DNA of 64,000 nucleotides from Chitinophagaceae bacterium PMP191F (lineage in GTDB: Bacteria; Bacteroidota; Bacteroidia; Chitinophagales; Chitinophagaceae): NCBI GenBank assembly GCA_001302245.1, contig LGYU01000027.1:38276-102275 (forward strand), in the 5' to 3' direction. Shown here in pieces: positions 16,781-26,060 of this stretch. Below the pieces are notes generated by a model. The model was not told the DNA's origin and did not search any database. It worked only from the letters and a program-made list of their open reading frames with translations. The translations under genes were made by a program, and so were the position numbers. Each line of letters starts with the position of its first letter. The first letter of the stretch is position 1.

Positions 16781-17386
16781 ATGTCTACTATTATTGAAGA
16801 AAAGGGACTGTACGATTACCTGGCACAGAAGCAGGTAACTGACTTAAAGGAAAAAGTAGCACATTTTACTTTGAAAAAGGGGGCACAATTATATGGTGCT
16901 CCACAGCGGTTTACAAATTTATATGAGATCATCAGTGGTGCAGTAAAACTGGGCAGGTTATCGCCTAAGGGAAAAGAATGCATTTACGAGATACTGACCC
17001 CCGGCGAATTTTTTGGCAATCTCTCTGTCCTGAACGACAGACCTTTTAATGAGTTCAGCAAAACATTAACTGCTACAGAGATCCGGTCGTACGATATCAG
17101 TTTTTTCAAGGAACAACTTACCGACCCACAGGTTGCAGCGTGGTTTTACCCTAAAATAGTATCACGCTGGTACAAAACAGAATCCCTTCTTTTTTATATC
17201 CGTTCATTTGAACCACGCAAACGCATACAGCAGGTACATGCCGATATGCATAAGAAAATACCAACAGCACACAGCCGTGAGGTATTCCTGGACAAACTTA
17301 TTTCTTACTCCGACATTGCTGATCTTACAGCTACCACACGTCAACTGGTTGCTGAAACGGTAAAGGAATTGAGCGCCGAAAGCTGA
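16781..17386 (+). CDS. Crp/Fnr family transcription regulator, C-terminally short
   Basis: A 201-residue regulator. The cyclic-nucleotide-binding fold is visible (KKGAQLYGAPQRFTNLYEII, SGAVKLGR, EILTPGEFFGN), followed by a linker helix and a helix-turn-helix (ISYSDIADLTATTRQLVAET). The protein stops at LSAES, just after the recognition helix, where family members continue with a wing strand. Reading one base out of frame after the GAA codon gives KLIYKSLITL and then a stop, which looks like the missing wing, so a recent frameshift is possible. It is divergent from ku; a regulatory link to NHEJ is possible but not shown. Confidence 0.85.
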   Translation: MSTIIEEKGLYDYLAQKQVTDLKEKVAHFTLKKGAQLYGAPQRFTNLYEIISGAVKLGRLSPKGKECIYEILTPGEFFGNLSVLNDRPFNEFSKTLTATEIRSYDISFFKEQLTDPQVAAWFYPKIVSRWYKTESLLFYIRSFEPRKRIQQVHADMHKKIPTAHSREVFLDKLISYSDIADLTATTRQLVAETVKELSAES

Positions 17387-17566
17387 TATACAAATCACTG
17401 ATCACTTTGTAACAGGCCGTGAACGGTTAATGTGTTCACTGCTGATACCGGCTAGGCATTGCATAAGGATTTAACTGACAATGATTGAGTTGATATGGCA
17501 GCCGGCACTGCAACTGTCTTCCTTTCTTTATTAAACTTAATAATACCTGGTAGCAAAATGATAGTA

Positions 17567-17632
17567 GGATGCTCTGGAGATAATAGCTGGATACTCTGGG
17601 GATACTCTGGGGTTACTCCGGGTATATTCCGG
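17567..17632. repeat. Six-unit tandem repeat of 11 bp
   Basis: Units of 11 bp run in register: GGATGCTCTGG, a degenerate unit, two exact GGATACTCTGG, GGTTACTCCGG and GTATATTCCGG. The repeat lies in the roughly 700-bp region 17387-18088, in which I see no convincing gene. Confidence 0.6.
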
Positions 17633-18017
17633 ACTTAACCTGAAGGAATGGGCAGGAAATACAGACGGAAAATAGATGCAGGTACCGGGAGCTGGGATAA
17701 AAAAATAAAAAGAGAATATTATAAAATGTGGTTCCGGATTATTGATTTATGTTACTTTAACCGGTACTTTAAAGATCGGTTTTATTCAGCTTTTTTAACA
17801 ATATCTCCGCACTTTTTTATCACTCATATCGTTTTTATCTGATACCTGGTTTTCTGCTACTCCCGTGCTTGTTTCATCATCTTTAATTTTGTCTTCACAA
17901 ACCGGTTCATCTTCAATTGTAGCATTATTACATGTGCAATGTTTGATTCTGACACCCGTAACGCTAACGTAATGATTTGGTGATTTTGGCGATATCATTC
18001 ATACCAGATAATGCCGA

Positions 18018-18025
18018 TAAATTTG
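18018..18025 (+). promoter_or_regulatory. -7 box of the phosphodiesterase operon
   Basis: TAAATTTG is an exact match to TAnnTTTG, 63 bp before the ATG at 18089. A TTG at the usual distance is not evident, so the promoter assignment is tentative. Confidence 0.4.
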
Positions 18026-18088
18026 CACCTGTTTTCGGGTTCGCTGCAGCATTTACTCTGAAAGCTATCAAAGCTTTAATAATTGTTT

Positions 18089-19516
18089 ATGAAAAAGACT
18101 CTTTCGTTTTTCAGAGTATTGCTATTGTTATTACTTACAGGTTTACAGGTTACGGCTCAACAAAATACCAGTACAGATAAAAGACTGGCAAAATATGTAG
18201 TGCTGATCAGTATTGATGGCTTACGCCCTGATTTTTATCTCGACCCTTCCTGGCCTGTTCCCAATCTTCAATCACTCAAAAATAATGGCGTATATGCCAA
18301 TGGGGTACGCGGTGTATTTCCTACAGTAACCTATCCTTCACATACAACCATCATTACAGGCGCCATGCCTGCAAAACATGGCATCTATTACAATACTATT
18401 TTTTCAGACTCCGGATCAACCAATGTGTGGTACCGCGAAGAACAGATGATCACCACAGAAACATTGTGGGATGCTGTTCGTAAATCAGGTATGACGTCAG
18501 CCTGTTTGTCATGGCCGGTATCAGTAGGCGCACCTGTTGATTACAATGTACCGGAGGCATGGATAAACAACGCTGCTTCTATCAACCCGCATGTAACACC
18601 CGGTTTGTTTGAAGAGATCCAGCAGAACGCTACCGGCAAACTGACGTATGCCGATATGAACCTGAACAACCTGGCCATTGACGAAAATCTCAGTCGTATG
18701 GCAGCTTATCTCATTAAAAGATACAAACCCAACTTTACTACTGTTCATATAGTATGTGTAGACCATGCTGAACATGAAACAGGTCGTAACAGCGAAGCGG
18801 TAGCAAAGGCACTGGCATCAGCCGACCATGCAGTGGGCAATATTTTACAGGCTATTGAAGCTGCAGGTATCAAAGACAGTACTGCGGTGATCGTTACCGG
18901 CGACCATGGTTTTGCAGACATACACACCAGCTTTTCCCCGAATGTATTGCTGGCGCAATATGGCATCATTACCAAGCCCGGTACAAAAGATGGTTGGAAA
19001 GCAATGTTTCACAGCAGTGGTGCTTCTGCATTCCTGCATCTGAAAAACAGTGCTGATGCCAAAACACTGAATAAAATACGCGCAATACTTGACAGTCTCC
19101 CCCAGAATATTAAAAAACTGTTCCGAGTTGTAAACCGTGAAGAATTGGATAAGATAGGCGCTGACCCACGCGTGGCATTGGCTATTGCACCGATAGAAGG
19201 CGTTGCCATATCCGGTAGCAGCAATGGTGAATTATTACGTCCTGCGCGCGGGGGCACACATGGTTTCTTCCCCGACTTTGCACATATACAAACAGGCTTT
19301 ATTGCAAGCGGTGCAGGCATCAATAACAATATTGTCATTAACCAGATGGGACTGGAAGATATAGCACCTGTTATTTCAAAACTGCTGGCACTTTCATTCC
19401 AGGCACCCGATGGTGTATTGTTGCCCGGTATTATTAAAAGCCCTTCTATGCGTGGCTTCAGACCACCTGCTGTTAATGGCAACATCAATGCCTCACAGGC
19501 ACCACAGGAAAAGTAA
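18089..19516 (+). CDS. Secreted NPP-type phosphodiesterase (alkaline phosphatase superfamily)
   Basis: A 475-residue exported enzyme of the nucleotide pyrophosphatase/phosphodiesterase group. ATG at 18089 starts a normal signal peptide ending near Ala23; an in-frame TTG six bases earlier is less likely. Catalytic residues are recognisable: metal ligand Asp43 in VVLISIDGLRPDFY, nucleophile Thr81 in PTVTYPSHT, the second metal site in VCVDHAEHETG and VTGDHGF, and the late histidine in GGTHGFFPD. It hydrolyses phosphodiester or pyrophosphate bonds in the periplasm, probably of nucleotides or lipid headgroups. It precedes the Oar-like receptor by 52 bp. Confidence 0.93.
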   Translation: MKKTLSFFRVLLLLLLTGLQVTAQQNTSTDKRLAKYVVLISIDGLRPDFYLDPSWPVPNLQSLKNNGVYANGVRGVFPTVTYPSHTTIITGAMPAKHGIYYNTIFSDSGSTNVWYREEQMITTETLWDAVRKSGMTSACLSWPVSVGAPVDYNVPEAWINNAASINPHVTPGLFEEIQQNATGKLTYADMNLNNLAIDENLSRMAAYLIKRYKPNFTTVHIVCVDHAEHETGRNSEAVAKALASADHAVGNILQAIEAAGIKDSTAVIVTGDHGFADIHTSFSPNVLLAQYGIITKPGTKDGWKAMFHSSGASAFLHLKNSADAKTLNKIRAILDSLPQNIKKLFRVVNREELDKIGADPRVALAIAPIEGVAISGSSNGELLRPARGGTHGFFPDFAHIQTGFIASGAGINNNIVINQMGLEDIAPVISKLLALSFQAPDGVLLPGIIKSPSMRGFRPPAVNGNINASQAPQEK

Positions 19517-19568
19517 CCCCCTTTATACGATACAAACAATCACTAATTAACAAGCAACTCTATTTAGT

Positions 19569-22500
19569 ATGAGCAAAAAGAGCATTTTGTATGTATTGCT
19601 GCTGTTTTTATTGCCTGCGGTAATAACAGCCCAGGTAACTACCGGTACAGTAACCGGTACGGTAAAAACGCCCGATGGCAAAACGCTGGCGGGAGCATCA
19701 GTTACACTTACACACCAGCCATCAGGCTCAAAGTATGTTACCATATCCGGTAAGGAAGGTACTTTTACCCTGAATGGTCTGCGTATTGGCGGACCATACG
19801 TACTGGTGGTAGAATTCGTAGGTTTTAAACCGCAGAGACGTGAAGACTTTTCTGTTACACTGGGTGAGCCTTACGATTTCAATATCCTGATGAATGACAT
19901 TCACGCTACAGAGCTGGAAGGCGTGGTAGTAAAATCTGCCAAACGTACTGCAGCTGCCGAAAAAAGCGGCGCTTCTACAGTGATCGACTCCAGGCAACTG
20001 GCTACATTGCCTTCTTATTCAAGAAGTATCACTGACTTTACAAAACTTACCCCCCAATCAAACGGTGGCAACTCATTTGCTGGTCGCAGTGGTTATTACA
20101 ACAACCTGAAAGTAGATGGTGCAAACCTGAACAACAACTTTGGTTTAAGTACTGATCCATTGCCTGGTGGCGGTGCACAGCCCATTTCACTGGACGCGTT
20201 TGATGAGATCTCTGTAAACATTGCCCCGGTTGATGTACGTCAGTCAGGTTTTACAGGTGCCGGTATCAATGCTGTTACTAAAAGTGGTACCAACGAATTT
20301 CGCGGAACTGTATTCGGTTTTTACCGCGACCAGTCAATGAACGGTAGAAAAGCTGCTGATGTTGAACTGGCACAGGCTGCTTCTTCATCTAAAAAGAATA
20401 TTGGTTTCAGCCTGGGTGGCCCTATCATCAAGAACAAATTGTTCTTCTTTATTAATGGTGAGTATGAGGTGAACTCCGGTTCACGTATTACCAGCTATGT
20501 GCCCAAAGGCAGTACCAATCCCGGTAACCAGTCTGCCACACCACTGGATTCTATGGCTAAACTGTCTAAATACCTGATGGACACTTATGGTTACAACACC
20601 GGTGCTTATGACAACTATCCTTCAGCCAAAAGAGATAACTATAAATACCTGGCTAAACTGGACTGGAATATTAACAATCACCATAAGTTGACGGCTAAAT
20701 ACAGCAACTTCATCAGCAATGAAGAACCTTCTTCTATCAATGGTACTTCAATTATTGGTGGTGGCGGCTTTGCGCTGACTGGCACTACAGCTTCTATCTC
20801 TACTTTGCCAAACAGCAGGCTGGGCAGCAGGGCAATGACCTTTGCCAACTCTGTTTATGGCTTTAAACATATTGTACGTTCTGGTACACTGGAGTTGAAC
20901 AGTAACTTCCGTAAAATGTCGAACAGCTTACTGGTAACTGTTAGTAAAATACGAGATACTCGTGTAACTAACAGCTCACCATTCCCGTTTGTTGACATAT
21001 TTGATGGAACAGCTACTGCCAACAACTACATGAGTTTCGGATACGAGCCATACAGCTTTAACAATGATGTTATCAACAACGTATGGAACGTTACTGACAA
21101 CTTTAACTACTATGCGGGTAAACACACTATCACCGGTGGTATCTCTTATGAATATCAACTGGTAGGTAACATGTTTATGCCTGGCGCACAGAGCTATTAT
21201 GTGTACAATTCACTGAATGATTTTGTTACACAGAAAGCGCCGATCTATTATTCTTATGCTTATTCAATGGTGCCCGGTAAATCTGCCGTGTATTCTGCTG
21301 AATTGAAATTTGGTCAGTTAGGTTTCTATGCACAGGATGAAATTAAAGTAAACCCGAAACTGAAAGTAACACTTGGCTTACGCGCTGACCGTCCTGTTTA
21401 TATAGAAAGAGCACTGGAAAACCCCGCTATCACAGCGCTGACATTTCCTGACAAGAACGGTACCATGACGCACTATACTGGTCAGTGGCCTGCATCAAGA
21501 TTCAACCTGTCTCCCCGTGTAGGCATAAGATGGGATGTGAAAGGTGATAAATCGCTGATCATCCGTGGTAGCACCGGTATCTTCAATGGTCTTAACCCGT
21601 TTGTATGGCTTACCAACATGCCTACCAACAGTGGTATGTACCAGAACAGTGTTGCACTGCGTAACACCAATGCTGATGAAGCTGCGATCCTGGCAGATAT
21701 GAAATTCAATCCTGCAGTAGATGCATACGCTAACAAATTTCCACCTGTGGCAGGTGCTTCTCTGCCCAGCAATATTGTGCTGATTGATAAAAATTTCAAA
21801 TTCCCGCAGATCTTCAGAACTGACCTGGCTATTGACAAAAACCTGGGCAGCGGTTTCAGCATGACCCTGGAAGGTATTATTACAAAAGATATCAATGCCA
21901 TTGTAATGCGCAATGCCAATCTGAAAGATGCTACCGGTTTTGTAACAGGTCCTGATAACAGACCCCGTTATATGTCTACCGCTGCTGCTGACAGATACAT
22001 TTATCCTAACGTAAGCTCTGCAGTTATTGTAGAGAATACCAAAAAGGGTTATTCTTATGCTTTGACCGCACAATTGTCAAAAGCATTCAGTAAAGGTTTC
22101 TATGGTTCAGTAGCCTATACTTATACCCGTGCAAAAGATGTTAGCGGCAACTCTGGTTCACAGGCTTACTCTGTATGGAACTCCAACGCAACTGTTGGTA
22201 CTACCAACGATCAGGAACTGCATCCTTCTTCTGGTGTAGCAAGACACAGGGTTGTAAGTGCTTTATCATACAGAATTGAGTATGCTAACCACGCTGCAAC
22301 TACCATTTCACTGATCTATGAAGGCGCTCCTTCAGGCAATATCACTTACAGAATCAATGGTGACATGAACGGTGATGGTAATAACCAGGACCTGATGTAT
22401 GTACCAGTAAAAGCAAGCGACCTGAATTTTGAGCAGTATACTGCAACTGTAAATGGCGCAGTATATACATTTACTGCTGCACAACAGGCTGCTGCATTAG

Positions 22501-22880
22501 ACAAGTTCATCAACAACAGCCCTTACCTGAGCAAACGTCGCGGACAATACACTGAAAGAAATGGTGCTGTAATGCCCTGGTACAGCAATCTGAACGCACG
22601 TATCATGCAGGATTTCTTCATTAAAGTGGGTGGCCGCAGACACACGCTGCAGGTAACTGCCGACATCCTGAACCTGCCCAACATGCTGAACAGGTATTGG
22701 GGTATCGTTCAAACCACCACTACTTCACAGCCGCTGGCTTTCAGAAGCTTTGATGCAAATGGTGCTCCTGTTTACCGTATGCAGAACCTGAACGGTGTAT
22801 TGTACACTAAACCTTACCAGTATTCTTACAGCTCTTCCAGCACATGGAATGCTCAGATCGGCGTACGTTATATTTTTTAA
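19569..22880 (+). CDS. Oar-like TonB-dependent receptor with carboxypeptidase-regulatory domain
   Basis: Outer-membrane receptor of 1,103 residues. A signal peptide (ILYVLLLFLLPAVITAQ) is followed by a carboxypeptidase-regulatory-like/CNA-B domain (TGTVKTPDGKTLAGASVTLT), a TonB plug (about 120-260, with GAGINAVTKSGTNEFRG) and the barrel, ending IGVRYIF. The layout and internal blocks (KKNIGFSLGGPIIKNKLFFF, LSPRVGIRWDV) match the Oar group and not SusC. No SusD follows; a 162-residue lipoprotein takes that place. Set between two phosphodiesterase genes, it is probably the importer of their products or substrates. That substrate is inference. Confidence 0.93.
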   Translation: MSKKSILYVLLLFLLPAVITAQVTTGTVTGTVKTPDGKTLAGASVTLTHQPSGSKYVTISGKEGTFTLNGLRIGGPYVLVVEFVGFKPQRREDFSVTLGEPYDFNILMNDIHATELEGVVVKSAKRTAAAEKSGASTVIDSRQLATLPSYSRSITDFTKLTPQSNGGNSFAGRSGYYNNLKVDGANLNNNFGLSTDPLPGGGAQPISLDAFDEISVNIAPVDVRQSGFTGAGINAVTKSGTNEFRGTVFGFYRDQSMNGRKAADVELAQAASSSKKNIGFSLGGPIIKNKLFFFINGEYEVNSGSRITSYVPKGSTNPGNQSATPLDSMAKLSKYLMDTYGYNTGAYDNYPSAKRDNYKYLAKLDWNINNHHKLTAKYSNFISNEEPSSINGTSIIGGGGFALTGTTASISTLPNSRLGSRAMTFANSVYGFKHIVRSGTLELNSNFRKMSNSLLVTVSKIRDTRVTNSSPFPFVDIFDGTATANNYMSFGYEPYSFNNDVINNVWNVTDNFNYYAGKHTITGGISYEYQLVGNMFMPGAQSYYVYNSLNDFVTQKAPIYYSYAYSMVPGKSAVYSAELKFGQLGFYAQDEIKVNPKLKVTLGLRADRPVYIERALENPAITALTFPDKNGTMTHYTGQWPASRFNLSPRVGIRWDVKGDKSLIIRGSTGIFNGLNPFVWLTNMPTNSGMYQNSVALRNTNADEAAILADMKFNPAVDAYANKFPPVAGASLPSNIVLIDKNFKFPQIFRTDLAIDKNLGSGFSMTLEGIITKDINAIVMRNANLKDATGFVTGPDNRPRYMSTAAADRYIYPNVSSAVIVENTKKGYSYALTAQLSKAFSKGFYGSVAYTYTRAKDVSGNSGSQAYSVWNSNATVGTTNDQELHPSSGVARHRVVSALSYRIEYANHAATTISLIYEGAPSGNITYRINGDMNGDGNNQDLMYVPVKASDLNFEQYTATVNGAVYTFTAAQQAAALDKFINNSPYLSKRRGQYTERNGAVMPWYSNLNARIMQDFFIKVGGRRHTLQVTADILNLPNMLNRYWGIVQTTTTSQPLAFRSFDANGAPVYRMQNLNGVLYTKPYQYSYSSSSTWNAQIGVRYIF

Positions 22881-22901
22881 TCACAATAATCACTCTACAA
22901 T

Positions 22902-23390
22902 ATGAAATTATTTTGGTTTTCATCCGCAGTTATTGGCGTGTTACTGGCAACAGGCTGCACTAAAAATAACGACAGCGTGAAAAGCAGCCTGGAAAATGCA
23001 CTACCTGCTATTGAGATCACCAGCCTGGGTTTATTGCAACAGGTAGGCCCTTTTGCCACCACAGATGCTATCCAGGTAACATTTGGTGGTGCACTTACAA
23101 AAACCGATGCGGGTGTATTTGATATTGCCTGGTATGATGGCAACACCAGAACAGACACCGTTCATTTTGATAGCTGGAATATGGCAGCAGCAGCTGCTAA
23201 TGCCAACAATGCTATCAGCACTACTTTTATTGGCACTTCTTATCCCAATACCAATGCCTTTTCCGGCAACCTGGTACTGAAACTGTCAAAACTGACCTCT
23301 GGTAAGTCATATACGTTGCGTGCATACGCACGTACTACCAACAACCAGATGGCTACAGTATCCGTAACGAGGATGATCACTATGAAATAA
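22902..23390 (+). CDS. Small lipoprotein partnered with the Oar-like receptor
   Basis: A 162-residue lipoprotein with the lipobox LLATGC (Cys19), followed by TKNNDSVKSS. The mature part is beta-rich with a fibronectin-like or Ig-like rhythm (VTFGGALTKTDAGVFDIAWY, LTSGKSYTLRAYARTTNNQM). I do not recognise a named family. It starts 21 bp after the receptor stop, the spacing typical of TonB-receptor/lipoprotein pairs, so a surface accessory role is likely. A terminator follows directly. Confidence 0.75.
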   Translation: MKLFWFSSAVIGVLLATGCTKNNDSVKSSLENALPAIEITSLGLLQQVGPFATTDAIQVTFGGALTKTDAGVFDIAWYDGNTRTDTVHFDSWNMAAAAANANNAISTTFIGTSYPNTNAFSGNLVLKLSKLTSGKSYTLRAYARTTNNQMATVSVTRMITMK

Positions 23391-23408
23391 GCGCAAGGAA
23401 AAAAGGAG

Positions 23409-23443
23409 TACATCCATGGTTAATTCCGTGGATGTATTTTTTA
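23409..23443 (+). terminator. Intrinsic terminator after the receptor/lipoprotein genes
   Basis: TACATCCATGG (23409-23419) pairs with CCGTGGATGTA (23426-23436), followed by TTTTTTATT. It separates the NPP-receptor-lipoprotein unit from the GDPD-NPP gene, whose ATG comes 28 bp later. The latter therefore needs its own promoter or partial readthrough. Confidence 0.8.
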
Positions 23444-23471
23444 TTAAAGCAACTTCTGAAAGGAACACTAT

Positions 23472-25595
23472 ATGAAAATTATAAACAGCATCATCGTTGC
23501 CTTACTGTTGTGCGTTACGCTACAGGCACAGCAGGCTTTTTCGCTGAAATGTAATTCTGTTGCCGAGCTGCAGCAGTTCCTTGCATGGAAAAGTGACCGC
23601 TACCCGCTGATCAGTGCACACCGTGGCGGACCTGAAAAAGGATTTCCTGAAAATGCACTGGAAACTTTTCAGAACAGTACGCGTTTTCAACCCGTGATCA
23701 TTGAATGTGATATCACATTAACTAAAGATTCTGTACTGGTACTGATGCACGACGACAGGCTGAACAGAACATCTACCGGAACCGGACCTGTAAGTGACTA
23801 TACTTACGAACAATTGCGTGATTTTAAACTGAAAGACAATGATGGTAATGTAACAGAGTTCAGAATACCGTTGCTGGATGATGTATTGAAATGGGGAAAA
23901 GGCAAAGTGATCTTTACGCTGGACGTAAAACGCAGTGTGCCGTATGCACGCGTGGTAGAAGCGGTACGTAAAGCCGGCGCAGAATCCTGCTCTGTAATTA
24001 TTACTTACAATACAAATCAGGCAACTGAAGTATACCGGTTGGCGCCCGAACTGATGATCTCTGCTTCTATACAGAATACGGCAGACCTGGAAAGACTACA
24101 TAATAATGGTGTACCAGATAACAGGCTGGTAGCTTTTGTAGGTGTACGGGAAGCCAGCGACAGTTTGTACAACCTGCTGCATTCCCGCAATATCCAGTGT
24201 ATTGTTGGTACTATGGGCAACCTGGACAGACAGGCAGCAGCCAAGAACGATCAGCCTTATTACGATTATATTACCCGTGGTGCAGATATTCTGTCGACCG
24301 ACAGACCTAAAGAAGCAGGTGTTATGCTGCAGAAATTTGTAGCAGATAATCGTTTGTTTTCGCAGCATGTAATAAGACCACGTGTAGAAAGCAATGCAGT
24401 AGCCGATACAACCATGAAGATAGTACCGGGCCGTGTAAACAGTAGGGAAGCACAGAAAAAGCCTTACCTGGTATTGATCTCACTGGATGGGTTCCGATAC
24501 GATTATGCAGAGAAATACCAGGCAAAACACCTGCAGCAATTTGCAAAGCAGGGTGTACATGCTACAAATATGATCCCTTCTTATCCTTCACTCACTTTTC
24601 CTAATCATTACACACTGGCAACAGGTTTGTATCCTGCCCATCATGGGCTGATAGGAAACAGTTTTTATGATCCTGCTACGAATGCCAGTTATGGTATGAG
24701 TGATAAAAGCAAGGTAGGAGATGGCTACTGGTATGGTGGTACGCCTATATGGGTGCTGGCTGAACAGCAGCAGATATTGAGTGCCAGCTTTTTCTGGGTT
24801 GGTTCGGAAGCGCCGGTAAAAGGTATTCGTCCTACCTACTATTACAATTTTAATGACAGAGTGGGTATTGGTCAGCGCATAGAAACCGTGAAAAACTGGT
24901 TGTTGTTGCCGGAAGAAACACGTCCTCACCTGATTATCTTTTACCTGAATGAACCTGATCACACCGGGCATGCTTATGGACCTGATGCACCGCAAACCGC
25001 TGCGGCAGTACAGAAAGCAGATTCGATAGTGTATGAACTGCAAAAAGCTGTGGCTACAACTGGTTTGCCCGTAAACTTTGTGGTAGTATCAGATCATGGT
25101 ATGACGGCGGTAGACCGTGAACATCCACTGGCTGTACCTGTTGCAATAGATCAGCAACAATTCATTATACCTTTTTCCGGTACTACGTTGGGATTGCATG
25201 CAAAGAATAAAGAAAATATTCAGCCTGTTTATGAGCAACTGAAAAAGGAAGCGAATGGTTATAGCGTATACCTGAAAGAAAATATGCCATCATACCTGCA
25301 CTATGGCAAAAGTGATGACAGCCTGAACAGGATACCCGATATCCTGTTGTTGCCTGAATGGCCACGTGTATTTTCAAACAGAACACCGGGCATTGGCCAT
25401 CACGGATTTGATCCCGTTGCTGTAAAAGATATGCATGCTATATTTTATGCCTGGGGACCTGCCTTTAAGAAAAACGTTACCATTCCGGCATTTGAAAACG
25501 TGCATGTGTACCCGATGGTAGCCAGCCTGCTGGGTTTAAAATGTACAGAGAAGATAGATGGTAAAAAAGAAGTGCTACAGAAAATTTTGAAATAA
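23472..25595 (+). CDS. GDPD-NPP fusion: glycerophosphodiesterase joined to NPP phosphodiesterase
   Basis: A 707-residue exported two-domain enzyme. After a signal peptide (to about residue 20) comes a glycerophosphodiester phosphodiesterase domain (about 45-290): catalytic His50/Arg51 in SAHRGGPEKGFPEN, metal ligands Glu78 and Asp80 in VIIECDITLTKD, and His93 in LMHDDRLNRTS. The second domain (about 330-707) is NPP-type: Asp339 in LISLDGFRYD, nucleophile Thr375 in SLTFPNHYTLATG, NEPDHTGHAYGPD, VVVSDHGM and GIGHHGFDP. Both active sites look intact. The first half would release glycerol 3-phosphate from deacylated lipids, the second cleave other phosphodiesters. It shares its domain type with the NPP gene at 18089. 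Confidence 0.93.
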   Translation: MKIINSIIVALLLCVTLQAQQAFSLKCNSVAELQQFLAWKSDRYPLISAHRGGPEKGFPENALETFQNSTRFQPVIIECDITLTKDSVLVLMHDDRLNRTSTGTGPVSDYTYEQLRDFKLKDNDGNVTEFRIPLLDDVLKWGKGKVIFTLDVKRSVPYARVVEAVRKAGAESCSVIITYNTNQATEVYRLAPELMISASIQNTADLERLHNNGVPDNRLVAFVGVREASDSLYNLLHSRNIQCIVGTMGNLDRQAAAKNDQPYYDYITRGADILSTDRPKEAGVMLQKFVADNRLFSQHVIRPRVESNAVADTTMKIVPGRVNSREAQKKPYLVLISLDGFRYDYAEKYQAKHLQQFAKQGVHATNMIPSYPSLTFPNHYTLATGLYPAHHGLIGNSFYDPATNASYGMSDKSKVGDGYWYGGTPIWVLAEQQQILSASFFWVGSEAPVKGIRPTYYYNFNDRVGIGQRIETVKNWLLLPEETRPHLIIFYLNEPDHTGHAYGPDAPQTAAAVQKADSIVYELQKAVATTGLPVNFVVVSDHGMTAVDREHPLAVPVAIDQQQFIIPFSGTTLGLHAKNKENIQPVYEQLKKEANGYSVYLKENMPSYLHYGKSDDSLNRIPDILLLPEWPRVFSNRTPGIGHHGFDPVAVKDMHAIFYAWGPAFKKNVTIPAFENVHVYPMVASLLGLKCTEKIDGKKEVLQKILK

Positions 25596-25621
25596 GAAGG
25601 ATTACTGAAAGCCAATATCCC

Positions 25622-25653
25622 AAGGAGATACTGTAGTGGTATCTCCTTTTTTG
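25622..25653 (+). terminator. Intrinsic terminator after the GDPD-NPP gene
   Basis: AAGGAGATA (25622-25630) pairs with TATCTCCTT (25640-25648), followed by TTTT. Stem and tail are standard. Confidence 0.8.
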
Positions 25654-25725
25654 GGTATAGTTCGCATTAAAATGGGGTTGGTATAGTTTTTTTAAGGTAT
25701 GGTTATCACCTTAAAAACCAGAATT

Positions 25726-25998
25726 ATGGCTAAATATTCAAAGAAAGCAGCCAAAAAAGTAAAACGGGCTATGCATGAAAAAAAAGAAGGTACACTTAAA
25801 AGCGGCCGAAGTGGCAAAAAAGTGACCAGCCGGAAGCAGGCAATAGCCATCGGTCTTTCAGAAGCCAGAAAAGAAGGGGCAAAGGTTCCTAAAAAAGCAA
25901 CCAGGAAAAAAGTGGCTAAGAAAGCAGCAAAAAAGAAAGTGGCTAAGAAAGCTATGAAAAAGAAAGCAGCCGGAAAAAAAGCGGCCAGGAAACGCTGA
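25726..25998 (+). CDS. Small lysine-rich DUF6496-type basic protein
   Basis: A 90-residue very basic protein. The first half (KVKRAMHEKKEGTLKSGRSG to TSRKQAIAIGLSEARK) matches the DUF6496 pattern seen in many environmental bacteria. The second half is a histone H1-like tail of repeated KKVAKKA/KKKAA units. ATG at 25726 fits the family; an ATG nine codons upstream (25699) is also in frame. It probably binds nucleic acid, but no direct evidence is in the sequence. It is flanked by terminators on both sides and so appears monocistronic. Confidence 0.8.
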   Translation: MAKYSKKAAKKVKRAMHEKKEGTLKSGRSGKKVTSRKQAIAIGLSEARKEGAKVPKKATRKKVAKKAAKKKVAKKAMKKKAAGKKAARKR

Positions 25999-26020
25999 CA
26001 AGCATAAGGTTATAAAATGG

Positions 26021-26060
26021 TGAAAATGGTATGACTCGTACATACCATTTTCATTTTATT
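26021..26060 (+). terminator. Intrinsic terminator after the DUF6496 gene
   Basis: A 13-bp perfect stem, TGAAAATGGTATG (26021-26033) with CATACCATTTTCA (26041-26053), followed by TTTTATT. Confidence 0.8.

Noticed and set aside
17795..17998. A 67-codon minus-strand ORF with a cysteine motif (CTCNNATIEDEPVC)
   Set aside because: It lies in a gene-poor gap, shows no family signature and no promoter or ribosome site, and its polar composition fits chance. It could be a small protein, but I cannot support it.
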